From Sphingomonadales bacterium (lineage in GTDB: Bacteria; Pseudomonadota; Alphaproteobacteria; Sphingomonadales; Sphingomonadaceae), in NCBI GenBank assembly GCA_017302775.1, contig JAFLDC010000025.1:1-14464 (forward strand): a stretch of 14,464 bases of DNA, written 5' to 3'. The notes beneath the pieces were generated by a model, which saw only the letters and a program-made list of their open reading frames with translations, did no database searches and was not told where the DNA came from. Position 1 is the stretch's first letter. Every line of letters starts with the position of its first letter. Both the position numbers and the translations under genes were made by a program. Of the stretch, positions 1-7,171 are shown piece after piece.

Positions 1-1320
1 GATCCCCATGCGGCGCTGGGCTGGTTTTCGCTGCTGGCCGGGCTGGCAGCCTTTGCCGCGGCGACGCAGGATATCGCCATTGATGCCTGGCGGGTGGAAG
101 TGGCGGACGATGTCGCAACGCTCGACATCCTCTCGGCTATTTACCAGCTCGGCTTTCGCCTGGCGACGCTGATGGGCGGGGCTTTGGCATTGGTGCTGGC
201 GGCCCGGATCGGATGGCCGGCAGTCTATTTCTGGATGGGCACCTTCATGCTGGTGGCCATGTTGGCGAGCTGGCTGGCACCCGATACGCCCTATCCCGAT
301 CAGACCTCCAGCGAGCAGGCCCTGGCAGGGCTGCCGCCGCGCGTCAGGGCGGTAGCACTGGGCCTGGTCGGATCGCTGTGGGGCTGGGCGCTGGTTACCG
401 TGATCCTGTTCATGATCCGCTCGCTGGGGGCGGAACCGGGCGCGCGGCCCAATTCAGGCGAGTTCGTCAAGGTCTACGGCCCGCTTATCGTGATCGCTAC
501 CGTAATCCTGCCCGCGATCATTGCGGCGGTGCTCAGCCACTGGCAGCGCAGCGGTCGTTTCAATCGCGATGCTCAGCCGGTGGCAGTGCGTCCCAATCCG
601 CTCGATCACGCATACCGTGCCTTGATCGAACCGCTGGGCGAACTTGTCAGCCGGCTACGCTGGGCGGCGATTCTGGTGTTCGGAATTATCCTGACGTACC
701 GCCTGACAGACAGCGTGTGGGGCCCGTTCGCGCTGCCATTCTACTTGCAGGAATTGAAATACACCAATGACGAGGTCGCAATCGCCAGCAAGTTCTTCGG
801 CGTGGGGATGACCATGGCCGGGATTGCGCTGGGCGCGATCAGTTTTACCGCGATTGGCCGCATGGCAACGCTGACCTTTGCCGCGCTGGTCTCTGCTGCC
901 AGCAACCTGCTGTATGCCGATCTTGCCCAGGGCGGGGTGTGGCTGGATCGGTTCGGCCATGCCAGCGGGTTCTACTGGGCTGCGGCGCAGTTCGGTTCGG
1001 ATGACCGCTTTTCGCGCCTTCTGTTGGCGATAACCGGAGAGAATCTGGCGGGTGGCTTCGCCGGAGCGGCGTTTACCGCCTACCTTTCGTCGATCACGTC
1101 CAAATCGCACGCGGCGGTTCAGTTCTCGTTGCTCGCGTCACTGACATTTCTGGTCGGCTCGCTGGGCCGCGCTGCCATCGGGGAGCGGATTGATACCGGT
1201 GGCTATGCGCCGGTATTCTACCTGACCGCGGCGCTGGGCCTGATCGCGGTGGTGCTGAGTGCGCTGGAATGGGCCCGCTCAGCCCGGGAAGCACGCCTCA
1301 ATCGGGAAATTGCCGGTTAA
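1..1320 (+). CDS. ampG: AmpG-family muropeptide permease (MFS), 5' end missing
   Basis: This is an inner-membrane major facilitator transporter of the AmpG type. That family imports GlcNAc-anhydroMurNAc peptides released during cell-wall turnover, feeding peptidoglycan recycling and often beta-lactamase induction. The frame is open from base 1, so the start lies upstream; 439 residues are visible. The family hallmark TQDIAID is at visible residues 22-28, followed by alternating hydrophobic helices. A PFYLQELKYTNDEVA segment (the PFY...GFT.EEIA region of AmpG) and the late helix signature AYLSSITS...QFSLLASL also match. A GTG at 94 opens a shorter reading but would cut into the TQDIAID helix, so it is not the start. 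The 3' end overlaps the convergent folC end by 23 bases. The family call is firm. The exact substrate is inferred, because sphingomonads can carry several AmpG-like paralogues. Confidence 0.88.
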   Translation, partial: DPHAALGWFSLLAGLAAFAAATQDIAIDAWRVEVADDVATLDILSAIYQLGFRLATLMGGALALVLAARIGWPAVYFWMGTFMLVAMLASWLAPDTPYPDQTSSEQALAGLPPRVRAVALGLVGSLWGWALVTVILFMIRSLGAEPGARPNSGEFVKVYGPLIVIATVILPAIIAAVLSHWQRSGRFNRDAQPVAVRPNPLDHAYRALIEPLGELVSRLRWAAILVFGIILTYRLTDSVWGPFALPFYLQELKYTNDEVAIASKFFGVGMTMAGIALGAISFTAIGRMATLTFAALVSAASNLLYADLAQGGVWLDRFGHASGFYWAAAQFGSDDRFSRLLLAITGENLAGGFAGAAFTAYLSSITSKSHAAVQFSLLASLTFLVGSLGRAAIGERIDTGGYAPVFYLTAALGLIAVVLSALEWARSAREARLNREIAG

Positions 1321-2620
1321 GACGCAACACCTCACCGGCGAGGTAAAGCGACCCGGCAATCAACACGTCGCCTCCCGGCGGCAGGGAAGCCAGCGCCGCC
1401 GAAACATCAGCAAAGGCATGGACCGGCACATCGGCGTGGGCGGCTATGTCCTCAGCCCGGTGTGCCGCGTGCCCGGGCGCTGGGACTACGGACAGACTGA
1501 GCAGGCTGCCCCGTAACGGACTGACGATGGCTGCGGGATCCTTGTTCGCCAGCATCCCGGTAATCAGGTGGATCGGTGGCTGGTCGGCAAAGTGCCGGGC
1601 GATGGCCAGTCCGGCATCGGCGTTGTGCCCGCCATCAAGCCATACCTTTCGCCCGGGAACGCATGCAGTCAGTGGCCCCTGGCCGAGCAATTGCAAACGC
1701 GCAGGCCAACGCGCCGCCGGGATTCCGGCAACCATGGAATCGTACGAGACAGGAACCTGCGATTGATGCCGCAACATCGCCACGGCCAGCGCAGCGTTAT
1801 CGGCCTGATGCGCTCCCGCCAGCGCGGGCAGGGGCAGTGCCAGCTCTCCGGCCCGGTCGCGATAAGCGATCCCCGCTGCACTGACATCGGCAAACCAGTC
1901 CAGATCGCGAATGGCGGTCTTCGCTCCGACCTGCATGGCGTGGTCGATGATCGTTTTTGTCACGGCAGCGGGATAGCTTTGCGTTACCAACGGTACGCCC
2001 GGACGCGCGATCCCGGCTTTCTCGAAGGCGATCCGGCACAGCGGATCGGCCGGTACGCCATTCTCAGGGCTCAGCAGAAATTCCTTGTGATCGATCCCCA
2101 GCGTCGCGATTCCGCACCCGGCCTGGCCATCCAGAACATTCGTCGCATCGAACCGCCCGCCAAGGCCGACCTCGATCACGCAGGCATCGGCAGGTATCCG
2201 GTGGAACGCCAGGAAGGTCGCCGCGGTGGTAACTTCAAAGAAGCTGGGCGCCAGATCGCGCCCCAGGTCGAGCACTTCGCCCAGCAGGTCAGCCAGCAGA
2301 TCGTCATCGATGAACTTTCCGGCCAGCCGGATGCGCTCGTTATAGCGCACCAGATGCGGTTTGGTTGCAGCGTGCACCGCCAGCCCTTCGGCCTCCAGAA
2401 TAGCGCGCAGATAGGCACAGGTGCTGCCCTTGCCATTGGTTCCCGCAACGTGGAACACCGGCGGCAGCATATGGTGCGGATTGCCAAGCCGGGTGAGCAG
2501 CACATCGATCACGTCCAGCCCCAGCCGCCCGCTTGGCAGGCTCAACGCGCCGAGCCGGTCAAGCTGCGCCTGAACCCGGGGGTTGTCGGAGATGGCGAAA
2601 TCTTTCACCGGGGCTGTCAC
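1298..2620 (-). CDS. folC: Bifunctional folylpolyglutamate / dihydrofolate synthase FolC
   Basis: This cytoplasmic Mur-ligase-type enzyme adds glutamates to tetrahydrofolate and usually also makes dihydrofolate from dihydropteroate (FolC family). At 440 residues it has normal family length. The ATP-binding loop GTNGKGS is at residues 60-66. The folate-side motif [13 protein letters not shown] (128-140), [12 protein letters not shown] (150-161), the central GAHQADNAA (269-277) and the C-terminal DGGHN (329-333) appear in the expected order. The start is GTG at 2620. Its first bases overlap the accD stop as GTGA, which points to translational coupling to accD. It is the last gene of the minus-strand trp-acc block and converges on the ampG-like gene with a 23-base overlap. 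No intrinsic terminator with a T-run is seen at its end. Confidence 0.95.
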   Translation of the reverse strand: MTAPVKDFAISDNPRVQAQLDRLGALSLPSGRLGLDVIDVLLTRLGNPHHMLPPVFHVAGTNGKGSTCAYLRAILEAEGLAVHAATKPHLVRYNERIRLAGKFIDDDLLADLLGEVLDLGRDLAPSFFEVTTAATFLAFHRIPADACVIEVGLGGRFDATNVLDGQAGCGIATLGIDHKEFLLSPENGVPADPLCRIAFEKAGIARPGVPLVTQSYPAAVTKTIIDHAMQVGAKTAIRDLDWFADVSAAGIAYRDRAGELALPLPALAGAHQADNAALAVAMLRHQSQVPVSYDSMVAGIPAARWPARLQLLGQGPLTACVPGRKVWLDGGHNADAGLAIARHFADQPPIHLITGMLANKDPAAIVSPLRGSLLSLSVVPAPGHAAHRAEDIAAHADVPVHAFADVSAALASLPPGGDVLIAGSLYLAGEVLRLNRQFPD

Positions 2621-3465
2621 GCCGCCTTTGCGGCACCCAGATAGTCCAGCACGCTGGCCAGCGTTGCTTTCAGGTCGCGGCGGTGAACCACCATATCGAC
2701 CATGCCGTGCTCATGGAGGTATTCCGCCCGCTGGAAGCCTTCGGGCAGCTTCTCACGGATGGTGTCCTGGATCACGCGCTGACCGGCAAAGCCGATCAGG
2801 CAACCTGGCTCGGCAATGTGAATATCGCCCAGCATGGCATAGCTGGCGGTCACGCCGCCGGTGGTGGGGTCGGTCAGCACCACGATGTACGGCAATCCCG
2901 CCCGATTGAGACGGCTGATCGCCACGGTGCACTTGGGCATCTGCATCAGGCTGAGGATGCCTTCCTGCATGCGCGCGCCGCCAGCCGCTGTGCAGATCAC
3001 ATAAGCGCACTTTTCCGCAAGCGCCCGCTCCGCTCCGGCGACGAACGCTGCGCCCACCGCCATGCCCATTGATCCGCCCATGAAGGCGAAATCCTGCACG
3101 CCCAATACTGCCTTGTGCCCGCCAATCGTCCCGAGCGCATTGGTCAGCGCGTCGGGGTGGGGATTGGTGGCGCGGGCCGCCTTGAGCCGGTCCGGGTACT
3201 TTTTCTGATCTTTGAACTTGAGCGGGTCTTCCTTGACCTTGGGGCTGTCGAGGATCGTAAACCCGTCATCCATCAGCTGCGTAAACCGCGCATCGGCCCC
3301 GATCCGGCCATGATGCTCGCAGCGCGGGCAGACCGAGAGGTTGTCTTCGTATTCCCTGGTGAACAGCATTTCCTTGCACGAAGGGCAGCTCGTCCAAAGA
3401 TTGTCGGGGGTGTCGCGCTTGTCCTGAAAGGGCAGCGCTTTGCGAACACGATCGATCCAGCTCAT
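2617..3465 (-). CDS. accD: Acetyl-CoA carboxylase carboxyltransferase subunit beta
   Basis: AccD is the beta subunit of the carboxyltransferase half of acetyl-CoA carboxylase. With AccA it moves the carboxyl group from biotin-BCCP to acetyl-CoA, giving malonyl-CoA for fatty acid synthesis. The protein has 282 residues, typical for the family. An N-terminal zinc ribbon is visible as Cys27, Cys30, Cys46 and Cys49 (CPSC...CPRC). The crotonase-fold core follows, with GGSMG (130-134), GGARMQEG (162-169) and TGGVTAS (202-208). The start is ATG at 3465. The stop overlaps the folC GTG start by four bases, so accD and folC are probably co-translated. About 115 bases separate accD from trpA, and these contain a palindromic repeat element rather than a gene. 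Confidence 0.97.
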   Translation of the reverse strand: MSWIDRVRKALPFQDKRDTPDNLWTSCPSCKEMLFTREYEDNLSVCPRCEHHGRIGADARFTQLMDDGFTILDSPKVKEDPLKFKDQKKYPDRLKAARATNPHPDALTNALGTIGGHKAVLGVQDFAFMGGSMGMAVGAAFVAGAERALAEKCAYVICTAAGGARMQEGILSLMQMPKCTVAISRLNRAGLPYIVVLTDPTTGGVTASYAMLGDIHIAEPGCLIGFAGQRVIQDTIREKLPEGFQRAEYLHEHGMVDMVVHRRDLKATLASVLDYLGAAKAA

Positions 3466-3489
3466 GCAGAGGGCCTTATTCCATTTCTT

Positions 3490-3574
3490 TCGTCATTGCG
3501 AGGGGGCGAAGTTCTGCGGCAATCCGAGGTTTCACGCACGGCGATGGATTGCTTCATGCCCTTCGCAATGACGA
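3490..3574. repeat. Imperfect palindromic intergenic element (TCGTCATTGCGA type)
   Basis: The two ends are a perfect 12-base inverted repeat, TCGTCATTGCGA at 3490-3501 and TCGCAATGACGA at 3563-3574. The complementarity continues imperfectly into a G-rich segment. A second inner pair, GCAATCC (3519-3525) and GGATTGC (3546-3552), lies inside it, so most of the 85 bases can fold into one long stem. The motif GTCATTGCGAG...GCAATCC resembles a short interspersed palindrome that I recall from many alphaproteobacterial genomes. Only one copy is in this window, so the dispersed nature is recalled, not shown. It fills the trpA-accD gap within an otherwise tight operon and might stabilise or partly terminate the transcript. 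Confidence 0.7.
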
Positions 3575-3580
3575 TGTGGT

Positions 3581-4363
3581 TTAGCGCGCGTTGTGTACGG
3601 CATTCGCCAACGCTTTGGTCAATTCGCGCACCGGCCCTGCGGCCTTGGCGCCATGCTCGGCCACCAGATCGACCAGTGCCGAGCCAACCACCACGCCATC
3701 GGCTACCCTGGCAATCGCTGCGGCCTGTTCGGGCGTCCGCACACCGAAGCCGACCGCCACGGGGATCGTGGCCCTGGCCTTGAGCCGGGCGACGGCTTCC
3801 TCGATGCTGGTCTGCGCGGCTTGCTGCATGCCGGTGATTCCGGCGACGGAGACGTAATAAAGGAAGCCGGATGAGCCTTCGAGCACGGCGGGCAGGCGGG
3901 TCTCGTCGGTTGTTGGCGTGGCCAGACGGATCAGGCTGACCCCGGCACCGCGCAGGGCAGGGCCAAGCTCGTGATCCTCCTCAGGCGGAATGTCGACGCA
4001 GATCACGCCGTCGACCCCGGCTTGCCGGCATTGATCAGCAAACCACTCCGCCCCGCGTACCGTCATCGGGTTGGCATAGCCCATCAGCACCAGCGGCACC
4101 TCGGGGTGGCGGGCACGGAAGGCGGTGGCGAGCGAGAAGATATCAGCCGTGGTGGTGCCAGCACCAAGACTGCGCAGATTGGCCTGCTGGATCGCCGGGC
4201 CATCGGCCATCGGATCGGTGAACGGCATCCCCAGCTCGATCACATCCGCGCCGCCTTCAACGAGAGCGTCGAGGATTTCGGCAGTCGGCCCATCGCCCCC
4301 GGTAACAAAGGTGACGAGGGCAGGGTGGCCCTTGGCGAAGGCGGATTGGAGGCGGTTAGACAT
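3581..4363 (-). CDS. trpA: Tryptophan synthase alpha subunit
   Basis: TrpA cleaves indole-3-glycerol phosphate to indole and glyceraldehyde 3-phosphate, and channels indole to TrpB in the alpha2beta2 complex. The 260-residue TIM-barrel protein shows the catalytic pair Glu43 (VIELGMPF) and Asp54 (DPMADGP). Their 11-residue spacing equals that of Glu49/Asp60 in the E. coli enzyme. Also present are SGFLYYVSVAGITG and the phosphate-binding PVAVGFGVRTPEQA. The start is ATG at 4363, and no close strong ribosome site is seen. The start lies within the last eight bases of the small upstream reading frame, so initiation is probably coupled to it. trpA comes after trpB and the small membrane protein and before accD. 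Confidence 0.97.
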   Translation of the reverse strand: MSNRLQSAFAKGHPALVTFVTGGDGPTAEILDALVEGGADVIELGMPFTDPMADGPAIQQANLRSLGAGTTTADIFSLATAFRARHPEVPLVLMGYANPMTVRGAEWFADQCRQAGVDGVICVDIPPEEDHELGPALRGAGVSLIRLATPTTDETRLPAVLEGSSGFLYYVSVAGITGMQQAAQTSIEEAVARLKARATIPVAVGFGVRTPEQAAAIARVADGVVVGSALVDLVAEHGAKAAGPVRELTKALANAVHNAR

Positions 4364-4538
4364 CGGACTTTTTCAGAATCCTTGGCAAGACGACCGCAAG
4401 GGCTGCGCTAACAGAAACGCCTTGCACAATATCGCTGCTCGTCATCGTGAGTGCATCCGAGGTCGCATAATTTAGGACCAGCCGGACGAGGAGATTGATC
4501 GCCAATCCGACCAAGAATGCCAAAGTGAAAATCTTCAC
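4356..4538 (-). CDS. Small two-helix membrane protein, unrecognised, between trpB and trpA
   Basis: I do not recognise this 60-residue protein. It reads from a GTG at 4538 and begins (M)[19 protein letters not shown]. Two hydrophobic stretches (about residues 3-22 and 38-55) are separated by a polar, Thr/Ser-rich segment, and the tail is basic (PRILKKSDV), so it looks like a small inner-membrane hairpin. The GTG overlaps the trpB TGA as GTGA, and the stop overlaps the trpA start by eight bases. It therefore sits exactly in phase with translational coupling along trpB-trpA. A GGAG is only two bases before the GTG, too close to be ideal, so coupling is the likelier way in. The clean hydrophobic pattern and the perfect fit between the two genes support a real gene. 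Its function is unknown. Confidence 0.72.
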   Translation of the reverse strand: MKIFTLAFLVGLAINLLVRLVLNYATSDALTMTSSDIVQGVSVSAALAVVLPRILKKSDV

Positions 4539-5752
4539 AGCTCCACCCCCAGATGCTCCGCCACGGCAAAGATGTCCTTGTCGCCGCGTCCGCACAGGTT
4601 GACGAGCACGATGCTGTCCTTCGGCATGGTCGGGGCGATCCGGGCAACGGCGGCGATGGCGTGGCTGGGTTCCAGCGCGGGGATGATCCCTTCGGTGCGG
4701 CACATCAGCTGGAAGCCCTCCAGCGCCTCGGTATCGGTAACTGAAGCGTAATCTACCCGGCCGACATCGCGTAGCCAGGCGTGTTCGGGGCCGATTCCAG
4801 GATAGTCGAGGCCCGCGCTGATCGAGTGGCCTTCGGTGATCTGGCCGTCGGCATCCTGCAACAGATAGGTCTTGTTGCCGTGGAGAATGCCGGGGCGCCC
4901 ACCGGCGAGACTGGCGGCGTGTTCCTTGTCCAGCCCGTGGCCGGCGGCTTCCACGCCCAGCATTTTTACGTCGGCATCGTCCAGGAACGGGTGAAACAGT
5001 CCGATCGCGTTGCTGCCGCCACCGATCGCGGCGACCAGCAGGTCGGGCAGGCGGCCGGTGCGGTCCAACATCTGGGCGCGGGCCTCCTTGCCGATCACGC
5101 TCTGAAAGTCGCGGACCAGTTCGGGATAAGGATGTGGGCCAGCGGCGGTGCCGATGATGTAGAAGGTATCGTGAACGTTGGCGACCCAATGCCGCAGTGC
5201 TTCGTTCATGGCGTCCTTCAGCGTTGCGGCTCCGGCCGTAACCGGTACCACCTCGGCACCCAGCAGTTTCATCCGGAACACGTTGGGCGCCTGCCGTGCC
5301 ACGTCGGTCGCACCCATGAACACCGTGCAGGGCAGGCCGAAGCGCGCCGCGACGGTTGCCGTGGCCACCCCGTGCTGACCCGCGCCGGTCTCCGCGATGA
5401 TCTTGGTCTTGCCCATTCGCATCGCCAGCAGGATCTGGCCGATGCAGTTGTTGATCTTGTGCGCGCCGGTGTGGTTGAGCTCATCGCGCTTGAACCAGAT
5501 TTGCGCACCGCCCAGTTCCTCGGTGATCCGGGGGGCGAAATACAAGGGGCTGGGGCGACCGACGTAATGCGCCAGCAAATCGTCGAATTCCGCCTGAAAG
5601 GCCGGATCGGCCTTGGCCTTGTTGTATTCCCGCTCCAGATCGAGGATCAGCGGCATCAGTGTTTCGGCGACATAGCGCCCGCCGAACTGGCCGAAATGCC
5701 CGCGTTCATCGGGCTGGGTACGAAAGGAATTTGCGCTCTGGTTCACGGTCAT
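4535..5752 (-). CDS. trpB: Tryptophan synthase beta subunit
   Basis: TrpB is the PLP enzyme that condenses indole with serine to form tryptophan. At 405 residues it has the usual TrpB1 length. The PLP lysine is Lys99 in HTGAHKINN, the catalytic glutamate is Glu121 in AETGAGQHG, and the cofactor phosphate loop GGGSN is at 244-248. The N-terminal [17 protein letters not shown] and C-terminal NLCGRGDKD are classic. The start is ATG at 5752, with a weak GAG about five bases upstream. It heads the trpB-small protein-trpA-accD-folC run. Upstream lies a 235-base divergent region shared with the barrel gene, with candidate promoter and leader stem-loops. Confidence 0.98.
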   Translation of the reverse strand: MTVNQSANSFRTQPDERGHFGQFGGRYVAETLMPLILDLEREYNKAKADPAFQAEFDDLLAHYVGRPSPLYFAPRITEELGGAQIWFKRDELNHTGAHKINNCIGQILLAMRMGKTKIIAETGAGQHGVATATVAARFGLPCTVFMGATDVARQAPNVFRMKLLGAEVVPVTAGAATLKDAMNEALRHWVANVHDTFYIIGTAAGPHPYPELVRDFQSVIGKEARAQMLDRTGRLPDLLVAAIGGGSNAIGLFHPFLDDADVKMLGVEAAGHGLDKEHAASLAGGRPGILHGNKTYLLQDADGQITEGHSISAGLDYPGIGPEHAWLRDVGRVDYASVTDTEALEGFQLMCRTEGIIPALEPSHAIAAVARIAPTMPKDSIVLVNLCGRGDKDIFAVAEHLGVEL

Positions 5753-5765
5753 GATGGCTCAAGCG

Positions 5766-5802
5766 CTTGGCAGAATGCCCCCGCCAAGTCCAGTCTGGCG
5801 GG
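5766..5802 (-). promoter_or_regulatory. Two mutually exclusive stem-loops in the trpB leader
   Basis: Two perfect inverted repeats share bases just upstream of trpB. Stem A pairs CCCGCCA (5780-5786) with TGGCGGG (5796-5802) across nine bases. Stem B pairs CTTGGC (5766-5771) with GCCAAG (5783-5788) across 11 bases. Both use 5783-5786, so only one can form at a time. Neither is followed by a T-run in the trpB direction, so neither is an intrinsic terminator. Stem B ends about 13 bases before the ATG, close to the weak ribosome site. A regulatory switch is inference only. Confidence 0.35.
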
Positions 5803-5826
5803 CGATCGCGCTCGGGCAACAGCATG

Positions 5827-5854
5827 GTAATATGATTGTTGGCGCCTGTTACAA
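5827..5854 (-). promoter_or_regulatory. Candidate trpB promoter
   Basis: Reading the minus strand, TTGTAA (5854-5849) and TATTAC (5832-5827) are spaced by 16 bases, and each matches four of six positions of the sigma70-type consensus. Transcription would start near 5820 and give a leader of about 65-70 bases containing the alternative stem-loops. The match is weak, and alphaproteobacterial promoters are poorly predicted by this consensus. Confidence 0.25.
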
Positions 5855-5856
5855 AA

Positions 5857-5874
5857 TGTTGCACGAATGCAACA
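5857..5874. promoter_or_regulatory. Perfect operator-like palindrome between trpB and the barrel gene
   Basis: TGTTGCA (5857-5863), CGAA, TGCAACA (5868-5874) is a perfect 7-base dyad in the divergent intergenic region. The inner form TTGC-N6-GCAA, equally TTG-N8-CAA, has the half-site layout of CRP/FNR-superfamily operators, but other dimeric regulators would also fit. It lies just upstream of the candidate trpB promoter and about 115 bases before the barrel ATG, so it could serve either gene. Which regulator binds is not knowable from this window. Confidence 0.42.
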
Positions 5875-5945
5875 CTTGGTCTGGTTTGTAGTTTTTCTGA
5901 ACGACCAGTTCATTCACAGGCAAGGAGACCGTTCCTATCTGGCGG

Positions 5946-5966
5946 CAGACCCCTTTGCAGGGGCTG
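5946..5966 (+). other. Stem-loop in the 5' leader of the barrel gene
   Basis: CAG-A-CCCC, loop TTTGCA, GGGG-CTG folds into a seven-pair stem with a single bulged A. It ends about 10 bases before the AGGAG ribosome site. Outer-membrane protein messages often carry 5' leader structure that affects stability; that role here is inferred. Confidence 0.3.
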
Positions 5967-5987
5967 AATAAGAAACAGGAGTTTTTA

Positions 5988-6449
5988 ATGCGTAAGATCG
6001 TCCTCCCGCTGTTGGCCTCGCTGGCGCTTGCTTCGCCCGCCATGGCCAACGAAACCCGCGTCGAAGCACGCGGCGGCGTGATCTGGTCGAACGGTTCGAG
6101 CGAAGACACCTGGGGCGCCGCCCTGGGCTATGACTTCGATCTCGGCGCCACCACCTTTGCCGGGGTTGAAGTGTCGGCCGACAAGATCGGCACCAGCGGC
6201 ACCAAGGTCGCCTTCGGCGGCACCGGCCGTCTCGGCGTCAAGACTGCCACCGGCACTTCGCTGTTCGGTGCTGGCGGTTACACCAGCGAAGCCTGCGATG
6301 GCTGCGAAGGCCAGTGGCACCTGGGTGCCGGCGTTGAGCAGAAGGTTTCGGGTCCGGTCTATGTAAAGGCTGAATACCGCCACTATTTCGAAAACGATGT
6401 CATTACCGGCGCTGATGCACTGGTTGCTGGCGTTGGCGTAAAGTTCTGA
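5988..6449 (+). CDS. Small outer-membrane beta-barrel protein (Opa/OmpW-like porin family)
   Basis: This 153-residue secreted protein starts at ATG 5988, six bases after a clear AGGAG (5977-5981). A longer reading from a TTG at 5955 has no ribosome site and would bury the signal peptide. Residues 1-20 form a classic Sec signal peptide (basic MRK, Leu/Ala core, A-M-A cleavage before NETRV). The mature part has alternating Gly/aromatic strands and ends in GVGVKF. The terminal phenylalanine is the usual signal for barrel insertion by the BAM complex. Two close cysteines (EACDGCEG) lie in a probable loop. At about 133 mature residues it is a small barrel, of the sort called 'outer membrane beta-barrel' or 'opacity family porin'. 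Its specific function is unknown. It interrupts the minus-strand trpF-trpB order and has its own terminator. Confidence 0.85.
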   Translation: MRKIVLPLLASLALASPAMANETRVEARGGVIWSNGSSEDTWGAALGYDFDLGATTFAGVEVSADKIGTSGTKVAFGGTGRLGVKTATGTSLFGAGGYTSEACDGCEGQWHLGAGVEQKVSGPVYVKAEYRHYFENDVITGADALVAGVGVKF

Positions 6450-6475
6450 TCTGACGATTGGAAACACCGAGTAGA

Positions 6476-6507
6476 GAGGCGGTCCGGCAACGGGCCGCCT
6501 CTTTTTT
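6476..6507 (+). terminator. Rho-independent terminator of the barrel gene
   Basis: GAGGCGGTCC, loop GGCAAC and GGGCCGCCTC form a 10-pair stem with one G-T pair, followed at once by six T's (6502-6507). It lies 27 bases after the barrel stop codon. The T-run supplies part of the trpF stop codon on the other strand (TAA at 6508-6506). On the minus strand the stem has no following T-run, so it should stop only plus-strand transcription. Confidence 0.9.
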
Positions 6508-7147
6508 ATGCGCTGCGGACTGCGTTGCAGAACGCCGCGATCAGCGCCGGATCTTTGATCCCGGGGGCGCTTTCCACGCCCGAAGCAGTATCAACCAGGC
6601 CCGCGCGGGTCTGGCGGATCGCATCGGCGACATTGCCGGGGTGGAGACCGCCCGCGAGACCCCACGGTAGGGGCGCCTGCCACCCACCCAGCAGCCCCCA
6701 GTCAAATTTCAGGCCCATCCCGCCGGGCAATGTCCCCTTGGGCGTCTTGGCGTCGAGCAGCAGGAAATCAGCGACCCCCGCGAATGCAGCCGCGCGCGGC
6801 AAATCTTCCGCCGAGGCAATGGACAGAACTTTCCACACCGGCAACCCGAACGCGGTCTTGGCCTGGGCCAGTACCTCTGGCGGCTCGGCGCCATGGAACT
6901 GGATAGCATCGAGTGCACCTGTAGCCACGACCGCGCCCAGATCGTCGAATGCGGGATCGACAAAGACCCCCACGCGCACCGTCTTGCCAATTGCGCGCCG
7001 GCCGAGATCAGCCACACCGGGCAGCGAAACGCAGCGCGGCGAGGGCGGGTAGAAATTGAACCCGACATGGCTGGCCCGTGCAGCGACGGCAGCGTCAAGC
7101 GCCGTTGCTGTCGTGATACCGCAGATCTTGATCTTCTTGTCAGCCAT
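6506..7147 (-). CDS. trpF: Phosphoribosylanthranilate isomerase
   Basis: TrpF converts N-(5-phosphoribosyl)anthranilate to the carboxyphenylamino-deoxyribulose phosphate, the third committed step of tryptophan synthesis. The protein has 213 residues from ATG 7147. A GTG directly before it at 7150 is an equally open start, and neither has a clear ribosome site. Counting from the ATG, the catalytic base is Cys9 in KICGI and the catalytic acid is Asp132 in LLLDAK. QFHG (83-86), PGGMG and the C-terminal phosphate loop DTASGVESAPGIKD are in place. The stop codon sits inside the T-run of the convergent barrel terminator. It lies about 24 bases after the SIMPL gene and is probably co-transcribed with it. 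It is cut off from trpB by the inserted plus-strand gene. Confidence 0.96.
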   Translation of the reverse strand: MADKKIKICGITTATALDAAVAARASHVGFNFYPPSPRCVSLPGVADLGRRAIGKTVRVGVFVDPAFDDLGAVVATGALDAIQFHGAEPPEVLAQAKTAFGLPVWKVLSIASAEDLPRAAAFAGVADFLLLDAKTPKGTLPGGMGLKFDWGLLGGWQAPLPWGLAGGLHPGNVADAIRQTRAGLVDTASGVESAPGIKDPALIAAFCNAVRSA

Positions 7148-7171
7148 CACGGGCGCGTAGCGCGCTGGCGG

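Noticed and set aside
94..1320. GTG at 94 as the start of the AmpG-like gene
   Set aside because: The frame is open to base 1 and the TQDIAID signature lies upstream of this GTG, so the gene is truncated by the window edge.
1329..1344. ACCTC-N6-GAGGT hairpin near the ampG-folC convergence
   Set aside because: A five-pair stem inside the folC coding end with no T-run is probably chance.
1568..2644. 358-codon open frame on the plus strand opposite folC
   Set aside because: It is the antisense shadow of a full-length FolC. The low-complexity Arg/Gln/Gly-rich translation has no family features.
4408..5508. Alternative-frame minus-strand readings overlapping trpB
   Set aside because: These are Arg/Ser/Pro-rich shadow frames of trpB. 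Only the last 60 codons of one of them (4356-4538) extend beyond trpB, and these are kept as the small membrane protein.
4781..5830. 349-codon open frame on the plus strand opposite trpB
   Set aside because: It is the antisense shadow of an intact TrpB, with no domain and no ribosome site.
5921..5930. AAGGAG in the barrel gene leader as a ribosome site for a short upstream frame
   Set aside because: No start codon follows at a workable distance. The real site is AGGAG at 5977-5981.
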